DNA of 51,788 nucleotides, taken from NCBI GenBank assembly GCA_003010405.1, contig PJLO01000017.1, forward strand, positions 1-51,788, given 5' to 3'. The DNA comes from Acidobacteriota bacterium. Its GTDB lineage: Bacteria > Acidobacteriota > Terriglobia > Terriglobales > Acidobacteriaceae. Below the pieces are notes generated by a model. It was not told the origin of the DNA. It searched no databases and saw nothing but the letters and a program-made list of their open reading frames with translations. The position numbers and the translations under genes were made by a program. Positions within the stretch are counted from its first letter, which is position 1; each line of letters starts with the position of its first letter. Shown piece by piece: positions 45,723 to 51,788 of this stretch.

Positions 45723-46670
45723 TTAGTGATTACCGCCGATGTGACAGACAATACCATTCGACTCAAATACGGCTTTGAGCTCATTAATCTTCTCAGCGGG
45801 AGGAGTTTCCACACCCGGAGGCATGGGATATTCCCGGCCCAGACCTGCGTATTTACCCATGCCCATACGATGGTAAGGCATGAGATCGACCTCTCTGGCT
45901 CCGATCTTCTTCATGAATTTAGCTGTGGCTTGCATATTCTCAACGGTATCGTTACCCCCAGGGATCACTGGGATACGAATCACGACCTGTGTCTTGGTCT
46001 CGGCGAATACTTTCTCTAAGTTGCTATGAATCAGTTCGTTGGATACGCCAGTCAGCTGTTTATGGATAACCGGATCCATGTGCTTCACGTCAAAGAGCGC
46101 AAGATCCGTATATTCCAATACCGACTTGAAATTGTCCCACGGCGCATAGCCCGTAGTCTCTATTGCCGTATGGATATAGCTCTGCTTGCACCTCTTGAAC
46201 AGCTCGCGAAGGAACTCATGTGAAAGCAGAGGTTCGCCGCCAGAAACCGTAACTCCGCCACCCGACTGAACAAAGAATGGCTGATCCGCTTCCAGGATTT
46301 CCATCACCTGGTCGACCGTCATCGGTGTGCCCACGTCCTCATAGGCGCTCTCGTAGCAGCCCTGTACGCAGACATGGTCCTTACAAGTGGCACAGATCTC
46401 ATGGTTGACTGTGACATACCCTTCGGGCTCGAGATCTGGATTATAGCTAATCGCACCATTTTTGCAGATATTTACGCAGCGATGACACTTAACACACTTA
46501 GCTCTGATATAAAGAACATCTTTGGGAGTTGTTTGCGATTCCGGGTTGGAACACCACAGACATCTGAGAGGGCATCCCTTCAAGAACACCGTCGTTCTGA
46601 TGCCTGGTCCGTCCTGGACGGAATAACCCTGAATATTAAACACCATTCCCGTTAATTCGTTAGTCCCCAT
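45723..46670 (-). CDS. phdA: Glycyl-radical activating enzyme, probable phenylacetate decarboxylase activase PhdA
   Basis: A radical-SAM protein of about 315 residues that generates the glycyl radical of the adjacent enzyme. The SAM cluster is KGCPLRCLWC with Cys33, 37 and 40. Two ferredoxin-type 4Fe-4S clusters follow, Cys59/62/65/69 and Cys93/96/101/105, the insertion found in activases of non-PFL glycyl radical enzymes. GGEPLL supplies the SAM amino-group site. I start at ATG 46670, with AGAGGGG just upstream; the frame begins at GTG 46682. It follows phdB by about 143 bases, the gap holding a strong hairpin. The assignment to PhdA rests on its partner; by itself the sequence only shows a GRE activase. 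Confidence 0.88.
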   Translation of the reverse strand: MGTNELTGMVFNIQGYSVQDGPGIRTTVFLKGCPLRCLWCSNPESQTTPKDVLYIRAKCVKCHRCVNICKNGAISYNPDLEPEGYVTVNHEICATCKDHVCVQGCYESAYEDVGTPMTVDQVMEILEADQPFFVQSGGGVTVSGGEPLLSHEFLRELFKRCKQSYIHTAIETTGYAPWDNFKSVLEYTDLALFDVKHMDPVIHKQLTGVSNELIHSNLEKVFAETKTQVVIRIPVIPGGNDTVENMQATAKFMKKIGAREVDLMPYHRMGMGKYAGLGREYPMPPGVETPPAEKINELKAVFESNGIVCHIGGNH

Positions 46671-46726
46671 AACCCCTCTCACTTACTTACTTCGCGTAAT
46701 AGAACGTATTCAATTCGTCGTTACTA

Positions 46727-46762
46727 CCGGGCATGCAAGAGGTAACCTTCTCGCATGCCCGG
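46727..46762 (-). promoter_or_regulatory. Hairpin between phdB and phdA
   Basis: CCGGGCATGC (46727-46736) and GCATGCCCGG (46753-46762), with a 16-base interior that contains the palindrome GGTAACC and pairs partly. No T tract follows on the minus strand. It may stabilise the phdB message or reduce read-through into phdA. Confidence 0.6.
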
Positions 46763-46813
46763 ATTATGTGGAGCCAATATCAGATCCTCACGCTATCGCG
46801 TGAAGAGCCGACA

Positions 46814-49333
46814 TTACCACGTTTGGCAAGTTCTGGAAACGATCTCGTCCTGTACCTCTGGGCACAGAGTGATGAAGTATGCGCTGAATCCAGCAACGCG
46901 GACAATCAGATCTCTGTAGGAATCAGGATCTTTTTGTGCGGCGCGCAGCGTTTCCTGCGTGACGCAGTTGAACTGGATCTGGTATCCACCACCGTCAAAG
47001 TAGGTCTTGACCAGCTGGAGGAACTTCTGCGCACCGGCTTCGCCCTCAAGAGCCGTCGGGTGGAACTTCACGTTGAAGTGAGTCGAACCATAGACGACAG
47101 GATCAATCAGCTTCAGCGCTGAACGGATCAGAGCGGTTGGGCCTTTCACGTCCGTACCAGGGGTGGCCGAAAGCGTCGCGTCAGTCATGCACTCGCCGGC
47201 CTTTCTGCCATCCGGGGTCGCCCAAGTCTTCTTACCGAAGGCCCAGTGCGCCGTCACTGAATAAGCAGAAGGCGTAATGGTCCAGCGGCCCATGTAGTCA
47301 GGCTTGCGGTTGTGGATCTCGGCATAGTCTCTCATCAAGCGACGGCCGAGCTCATCAGCGAAAGGATCGTCGTTGCCGTACTTCGGCGCTTTCTTGCACA
47401 GGTTCTGAACGTCTTCGTAGCCAACAAAGTTTGCTGTGATCGCGGCAACCATCTTTTCCATGCTGACGGACTTATCGTCAAAGATCAGCTTCTTCATCGC
47501 TGCGAGACAGTTGGTGGCATCAACGCTGCCGGCCAGGCAAACACCGTCGCCCCAGTTGTAGCGGGCGCCGCCGTCGACCATATCCATACCTCTCTCGACG
47601 CAGTCATACGTTACTGCAGAGCCGAGAGGTGTCGGATGATCGCGCTCCATGTTCCACTCGAGGGTGGAGATGTCGCGGCAGATGTCGATCCAGTATTCAT
47701 AGTACTTGTACAGACGATCGTAGCACTCTTCCCAGGTCTTGCATTCGCATGGATCGCCATAGGCCGGTCCATAAGCTACGCCGGTCTTGATATCGCGACC
47801 ATTAGAGAAGAAGAACTCCATCATCTTGGTCATGTTAAATCTGGCTTCCCAGGTGCCGTCCGTCTTGCCGCCGATGATGCTCTGAACGCAACCCGCAACT
47901 GCCTGATCTCTGATGTCCTCGATCGGGCCTTCTTCGTGCAGCAAGCGGCGCTTCATCGAGACTTCCTGGCTATGGAACGAAGGCTGACCGATACCAGTTC
48001 TGATCAGCTTGACGCACTCCATAAGGAACTTAGGAGACAGCTTGTTGTGATACATAACGGACAGGAGCGGTTCCGGGCACTGCGCGCGGCGCTGGGCTTC
48101 CAGAATCAGGTAGTCCACTTCGCACGTGCCGTCTTCGCCCGTCGCCGGATCCAGACCGCCAAGGGTCAGCTGCTGAGCGATACGGCTCTGCTGCCAGATC
48201 GCCAGTTCGGGGTTCATAACGAAGTTCTGGGTGTTAACTTTCAGGAACCAGAACTGCAGGAACTCGATGGCTTCCTCGTCCGTGATTCTGCCTTCTTCGA
48301 TGTCTTTCTTGTAGTTGGCATACACGTACTGCGGGAATCTCATCGGAGCGTGGTGAACCGTCATGCACTGGTTCTGCCAGTCGCCCATGGTGATGAACCA
48401 CTGAGCCTGAAGGGCTTCCTTGAAGGTACGAGCAGGCTTGGCCGGAACCCAGCTGCAGCGATCTGCCATCTCTTCGTATTCGGCCTTCTTGCAGGGGTCC
48501 TTCTCAGAGGCGGCCGCTTCTCTTGCCAGTGCGGCATAGCGCTCGGCCTGGTGAATCAGGGCCTTGATCGATACTTCGCAGGCACACAGGAAGTGCCACT
48601 TCTTGTAGTCAGAAGTCGGCGAAACCGACGTAAGAATCGTGTTCTCATTCGGAACCTGACCCGCGGTCGGATCCGGCGCCTGAACGCCATACACCTTGCA
48701 TTTGCTCTTTACACAAGCGATCTGTCTGAGTACGTCTTCCAGACCTCTTTCGATTACCGTTCTGTGGCAAGGAACAACCATGCCGCCCATGTCGTCATCG
48801 AAGTTCAAGCCAAGGCCGATGTCAACAAGCTTCTGAACGTCCAGGCCATACTTTGCCTTAACGATAGGACGAACGCGATCCTGCATGTTCTGACCGATCC
48901 AGAACTTGCCGCATTCCTGGATGATCTTCCGCTCTTCTTCGGTCGTCTTGTGAACGCCACGCTGAAGGGCGAATTCCTTGTCGTCTTCGATCCAGTAGGA
49001 GTCTCTCCAGGGCTGGATGTAGCCACCGTAGATGAAGTTGGTCAGATGTCCGCAGATCGGGTTGCCGTCAAGCCAAACCTTCTTCTCGCGGCTCAGTCTG
49101 TCGAAAATCATGGCCTTGATTTCGGAATAGCTCTTGCTGGCGGCCCACTTGCTATAGACATCGGTCTCAATCTGGAGCTTCTGGACGTCAAGACGAGCCG
49201 GCGCCGCGAACAGCTTCTCTTTTTCTTTCTTGAATCTGTCCGACATCTTGCCGTTCGGATCGAAATTCAGCTTAATCTTACGAGGCATCTGTTCCGGTGC
49301 TTTGGGGGCGTGTTGCGATACCTGAGTCGACAT
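46814..49333 (-). CDS. phdB: Glycyl radical enzyme, probable phenylacetate decarboxylase (toluene-forming)
   Basis: An 839-residue glycyl radical enzyme (GRE). The thiyl Cys482 lies in VAGCVQSIIGG and the radical Gly815 in RVAGFSAYF near the C-terminus; the sequence between forms the ten-stranded GRE barrel. The motif is GCVQ, not GCVE of GRE dehydratases and not the CC of pyruvate formate-lyase. From memory, PhdB, which decarboxylates phenylacetate to toluene and CO2, has Cys482 and Gly815 in a protein of this size and came from an acidobacterium. AAGGAG lies eight bases before the ATG. Related HPAD and benzylsuccinate synthase need small subunits, and none is encoded here. The enzyme is cytoplasmic and oxygen-sensitive. 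An unrecognised arylacetate decarboxylase of the same clade is the main alternative. Confidence 0.82.
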   Translation of the reverse strand: MSTQVSQHAPKAPEQMPRKIKLNFDPNGKMSDRFKKEKEKLFAAPARLDVQKLQIETDVYSKWAASKSYSEIKAMIFDRLSREKKVWLDGNPICGHLTNFIYGGYIQPWRDSYWIEDDKEFALQRGVHKTTEEERKIIQECGKFWIGQNMQDRVRPIVKAKYGLDVQKLVDIGLGLNFDDDMGGMVVPCHRTVIERGLEDVLRQIACVKSKCKVYGVQAPDPTAGQVPNENTILTSVSPTSDYKKWHFLCACEVSIKALIHQAERYAALAREAAASEKDPCKKAEYEEMADRCSWVPAKPARTFKEALQAQWFITMGDWQNQCMTVHHAPMRFPQYVYANYKKDIEEGRITDEEAIEFLQFWFLKVNTQNFVMNPELAIWQQSRIAQQLTLGGLDPATGEDGTCEVDYLILEAQRRAQCPEPLLSVMYHNKLSPKFLMECVKLIRTGIGQPSFHSQEVSMKRRLLHEEGPIEDIRDQAVAGCVQSIIGGKTDGTWEARFNMTKMMEFFFSNGRDIKTGVAYGPAYGDPCECKTWEECYDRLYKYYEYWIDICRDISTLEWNMERDHPTPLGSAVTYDCVERGMDMVDGGARYNWGDGVCLAGSVDATNCLAAMKKLIFDDKSVSMEKMVAAITANFVGYEDVQNLCKKAPKYGNDDPFADELGRRLMRDYAEIHNRKPDYMGRWTITPSAYSVTAHWAFGKKTWATPDGRKAGECMTDATLSATPGTDVKGPTALIRSALKLIDPVVYGSTHFNVKFHPTALEGEAGAQKFLQLVKTYFDGGGYQIQFNCVTQETLRAAQKDPDSYRDLIVRVAGFSAYFITLCPEVQDEIVSRTCQTW

Positions 49334-49450
49334 TACACATTCTCCTTTTGAGATGTACTTCAGTTTGAGCTCACGAGACGTTTAATTTTCCCGATCACTG
49401 TAATGTTTATAACTACTACTAAGGTACTACTAGTCCGGTACACCACTGAC

Positions 49451-49470
49451 GCTGCCCGGCGCCGGGCAGC
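49451..49470 (-). promoter_or_regulatory. Perfect 20-bp palindrome in phdB leader
   Basis: GCTGCCCGGC followed directly by its complement GCCGGGCAGC. In RNA it would form a strong GC-rich stem in the middle of the leader, not followed by a U tract. Confidence 0.65.
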
Positions 49471-49482
49471 GTGAGATCCGCA

Positions 49483-49502
49483 CCACAGCTTTATCACTGT
49501 GG
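49483..49502 (-). promoter_or_regulatory. 5'-end hairpin of phdB leader
   Basis: CCACAG, eight-base loop, CTGTGG. It would begin about seven nucleotides into the inferred transcript, where such stems protect mRNA from 5' decay. Confidence 0.5.
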
Positions 49503-49519
49503 CTTCAGCTTACTGTCAA

Positions 49520-49535
49520 TGCAAGACGAGTGCCA
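49520..49535 (-). promoter_or_regulatory. Sigma-54 (-24/-12) promoter of phdB
   Basis: On the minus strand TGGCACT-CGTC-TTGCA, against the consensus TGGCACG-N4-TTGCW: one mismatch outside the essential GG and GC. Transcription start inferred near 49509. Confidence 0.85.
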
Positions 49536-49593
49536 TCCACTCTGCCCTACAAGTACTTGAATTCTCAACGAGAAATTATCTAAGTCGTTAAAG

Positions 49594-49631
49594 TCGACAG
49601 TGTCAAGAGTTGAAAAGGTCGACACTGTCGA
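49594..49631. promoter_or_regulatory. Paired enhancer sites for the sigma-54 activator
   Basis: TCGACA-G-TGTCAA (49594-49606) and the perfect dyad TCGACA-C-TGTCGA (49619-49631), 25 bp centre to centre. They lie about 91 and 116 bp before the inferred start, where enhancer-binding proteins usually sit. Confidence 0.8.
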
Positions 49632-49645
49632 TACTCCGCCCGCCG

Positions 49646-51775
49646 TTAAGCATACTGCTTCGCAAAAACCCCAAGCTTCTTCATCCGCGACAGCAGCGTG
49701 GTCCGATTAATCCCAAGACGGGCAGCAGCCCCGTCGCTGCCACCAACCCGGCCCTTGCAGGCCGTGAGCGCGCGTATGATCTCCTCGCGCTGCTTCGTTT
49801 CATATTCTTTCGCAACTCCGTCCTTATCAGCTTGCGCCCCGCCGGCCACTCCGGATGCGCGCTTCACATCCTGCGGGACCACCGTCATCACCGCTGTTTC
49901 CGTCTTCGTTTTTCTCAGCTCGCCCAGCGGCGCCTCCAGCGACTTGCCCCGCGTCAGAATCACCGCCCGCTCAATGAAATTCTCCAGTTCGCGAATGTTC
50001 CCTGGCCAGTCCCAGGCAGTCAGACCCTTCATCGCCGAGGCAGGAATGCCTTCAATGTTCTTATGCATCTGCTTGGCGAACTTCTGCACAAAATAGCTCA
50101 CCAGCAACGGTATGTCTTCTTTCCGTTCTCGAAGCGGCGGAATCCGGATCGGAAATACACTCAGGCGGTAAAACAAATCGCTGCGGAAATCCCGGGACGC
50201 AACCATCTGTTCCAGATCCCGGTTGGTGGCCGAAACCAGACGAAAATCCACCTTCCGCGTATGGGTGCTGCCCAGCCTCTCAAACTCCCGCTCCTGCAAC
50301 ACCCGCAACAGCTTCGGCTGAACCTCAATCGGAATATCGCCAACCTCGTCCAGAAACAGCGTGCCCTGATCGGCCAGCTCCAGCCGCCCGGCCTTCTGCG
50401 CAACCGCCCCCGTAAACGCTCCCCGCTTATGTCCAAACAGCTCGCTCTCCAGCAGACCCGCCGGAATCGCCGCGCAGTTCAGTTTCGCAAACGTCCGGTC
50501 CCGCCGCCGGCTGCGGTCGTGAATTGCCCGCGCAATCAATTCCTTTCCCGTTCCCGTCTCCCCGAGCAGCAAGACCGTGGCATCGCTGAAGGCAACCGTT
50601 TCCACCAGGCTCAGAACATGCTGCAACGCCGAACTGTTCCCAACCACATTCTCAAAGTTCAGCTCGCTGCGAATCTCGTCTTCCAGATACAGCTTCTCCT
50701 GTGTCAGCTTATCCTTGAGCTCCGATATCTCCTGGTAGGCCAGCGCGTTTTCAATCGCGATCGCAATCTGTCCCGCTACCCGGTTCAGAAACTCCACATC
50801 CTCCGACGTGAACCGACTGTCCGTTCGGCGCGAAATCGCCAACGTCGCCAGAGCACGGCCGCGGCTCACCAGAGGAATGAAGCAAATCGTCTTGATGCCT
50901 TCAGCCACCGCGGCTCTAAGCCGCGAAGTGACCTCACCCGTTTCGGGGACCCGCCAGATTACCGGTTGCAGCGTCTCAATCGCGCGCCACCCGGGATCGT
51001 CCGGGCTGGGACCGACAACCAGCTCTTCCTTAACCGCCCCCTTGCCGTCCGGAAAATCCAGCGCATAGACCCGCAATGTTCCCGGCTCGTCGCCGGCCAG
51101 CGCAATCGATGCCATGTCGCAGTGCATCACCTCGCGCACGTTCACCGCCACCGCCCGCAGCACCTCGCGAAGCTCCAGATTCGACGTAATCCGGTTCGTC
51201 AGGTTCAGCAGCAACTCCAGCCGGTCGTTTTGAATGCGCTCCCGCCTCAGATTAAGGCCGTCGTCAATCGCGAATGCGACCACACGCGCAACAAGCTGCA
51301 GGAAAACAATGTCTTCCTCACTGTAACTAGCCGCCGAAGCGCTCGCGATTCCCAGAACCCCAAGCCGACGGTGTGGCGTTGTCAGAGGAAGCAGAAGAAG
51401 CGAACCGAGCTCGATGCCGCGTGCCGCAAGCTCCTGTTTAAAGCACGGAAACCGTTCGTCTCTCTTCAAATCGGCAATGTAGAGAAATTCCTGCCGGCTC
51501 ACCGCCGGCCAGTCCGCAAGCTCATCCGATGGCCACTGAAGATCCGGCACCGGGAGCTTCACCGTGCCCCACGCATGCCACTCAATCTCCGCGGAATTTT
51601 CCTTGCGGGTCACAATGTCGAGATAGTCGAAACGCAGGAAGGGGCTAAGCTGTTCCGCCAGAACCTTCGCCAGTTCCCCAGGCTCATGGCAGACGGAAAG
51701 AGCTTCGCTCAGACGCAAAACAGCCGCATCACGTTGCGGCCTGGCTCCCGTCGAAGTCGGTGCTGCTGTACTCAT
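49646..51775 (-). CDS. Two-GAF sigma-54-dependent transcriptional activator (FhlA-like)
   Basis: A 709-residue enhancer-binding protein. Two GAF domains occupy roughly residues 20-172 and 190-345 and presumably bind a small ligand; there is no receiver domain, so no kinase is needed. A helical linker (about 345-372) leads to the AAA+ domain with Walker A GETGTGKE at 405-412, GAFTGA at 452-457 and Walker B LFLDE at 473-477. A Fis-type helix-turn-helix ([19 protein letters not shown]) ends the protein. Its stop codon lies 15 bases from the first enhancer dyad of the phdB promoter, and both genes read the same way, so it is very likely the regulator of phdBA. Start M1 at 51775; the region upstream is cut off by the window end. 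Confidence 0.93.
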   Translation of the reverse strand: MSTAAPTSTGARPQRDAAVLRLSEALSVCHEPGELAKVLAEQLSPFLRFDYLDIVTRKENSAEIEWHAWGTVKLPVPDLQWPSDELADWPAVSRQEFLYIADLKRDERFPCFKQELAARGIELGSLLLLPLTTPHRRLGVLGIASASAASYSEEDIVFLQLVARVVAFAIDDGLNLRRERIQNDRLELLLNLTNRITSNLELREVLRAVAVNVREVMHCDMASIALAGDEPGTLRVYALDFPDGKGAVKEELVVGPSPDDPGWRAIETLQPVIWRVPETGEVTSRLRAAVAEGIKTICFIPLVSRGRALATLAISRRTDSRFTSEDVEFLNRVAGQIAIAIENALAYQEISELKDKLTQEKLYLEDEIRSELNFENVVGNSSALQHVLSLVETVAFSDATVLLLGETGTGKELIARAIHDRSRRRDRTFAKLNCAAIPAGLLESELFGHKRGAFTGAVAQKAGRLELADQGTLFLDEVGDIPIEVQPKLLRVLQEREFERLGSTHTRKVDFRLVSATNRDLEQMVASRDFRSDLFYRLSVFPIRIPPLRERKEDIPLLVSYFVQKFAKQMHKNIEGIPASAMKGLTAWDWPGNIRELENFIERAVILTRGKSLEAPLGELRKTKTETAVMTVVPQDVKRASGVAGGAQADKDGVAKEYETKQREEIIRALTACKGRVGGSDGAAARLGINRTTLLSRMKKLGVFAKQYA

Positions 51776-51788
51776 ATTGTTTTCAACG

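Larger units (their letters stand above)
49334..49645 (-). promoter_or_regulatory. phdB control region
   Basis: The 312-base gap between the activator stop and phdB. Reading leftward: two TCGACA-N-TGTC dyads, the -24/-12 promoter, an inferred start near 49509, and a 176-nt leader with hairpins at 49483-49502 and 49451-49470, ending at AAGGAG (49342-49347). No small gene is seen. Confidence 0.75.

Noticed and set aside
46814..49333. Pyruvate formate-lyase or choline TMA-lyase identity for the GRE
   Set aside because: PFL needs adjacent CC cysteines, CutC and dehydratases a GCVE motif; this protein has GCVQ and no microcompartment or cut genes nearby.
46814..49333. Benzylsuccinate/alkylsuccinate synthase large subunit or hydroxyphenylacetate decarboxylase
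   Set aside because: No small Fe-S subunits are encoded in the neighbourhood and the radical residues fall at the numbers I recall for PhdB; kept only as an alternative to test by alignment.
47312..49351. A 679-codon open frame on the plus strand opposite phdB
   Set aside because: It mirrors phdB codon bias, has no ribosome site or recognisable domain, and the opposite strand encodes a clear glycyl radical enzyme.
1..51788. tRNA, rRNA, insertion sequences, prophage or integrase genes
   Set aside because: None was recognised on either strand; no transposase-like motifs or paired terminal repeats were seen.

Overview
The window looks like a chromosomal segment of an Acidobacteriota bacterium (Koribacter/Terriglobia-like). 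The case rests on the mixture of genes: diderm outer-membrane genes (BamA, Skp, AsmA), Kelch/MBG/Ig surface proteins, NtrC-family activators, a stand-alone GvpF/L protein, a single-subunit quinol NO reductase and a GH15 glucoamylase. This is inference from gene content; there is no rRNA or tRNA in the window to confirm it.

Layout. 1-2.9 kb: a sigma-54 response regulator and a lone GvpF/L protein. 3.3-7.1 kb: bamA-skp, outer-membrane biogenesis. 7.4-14 kb: lepA, a small beta-barrel protein, valS-nadC. 14-17.7 kb: a receiver-domain protein with a very long acidic tail, then a chorismate mutase-tyrA pair and a lipoprotein. 17.9-21.4 kb: an OsmC protein and a glycosyltransferase/nucleotidyltransferase/aldo-keto reductase group. 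21.5-27.3 kb: housekeeping and small enzymes (TSUP permease, mtnA, VOC protein, pyrE, CPBP protease, MBL hydrolase, PPOX-like protein), plus a 43-residue secreted His-rich peptide. 27.4-32.9 kb: a large Kelch/MBG/Ig surface protein and an M3 peptidase. 33.2-45.4 kb: mscL with a zinc-ribbon tail, a flavin reductase, transaldolase, DUF488, quinol NO reductase, AsmA, GH15 and zwf, a mix of stress and central-carbon genes.

The most notable part is 45.7-51.8 kb. All three genes there read leftward: a two-GAF sigma-54 activator, a glycyl radical enzyme (GRE) of 839 residues, and its radical-SAM activase. The GRE has its thiyl cysteine at residue 482 in a GCVQ motif and its radical glycine at residue 815. 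These positions match what I recall for phenylacetate decarboxylase PhdB, the toluene-forming enzyme described from an uncultured acidobacterium, so I call the pair phdB-phdA. No GRE small subunit is encoded here, which argues against benzylsuccinate-type synthases and hydroxyphenylacetate decarboxylase.

Upstream of phdB the sequence shows a nearly perfect -24/-12 sigma-54 promoter. Two copies of a TCGACA-N-TGTC dyad lie about 90 and 115 bp before the inferred transcription start, directly after the activator's stop codon. Together these suggest a self-contained, sigma-54-controlled toluene-producing regulon in which the two-GAF protein senses a ligand (perhaps phenylacetate or a redox/gas signal) and switches on phdB and phdA. 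The 176-nt leader and the phdB-phdA gap both carry strong hairpins that may set expression levels.
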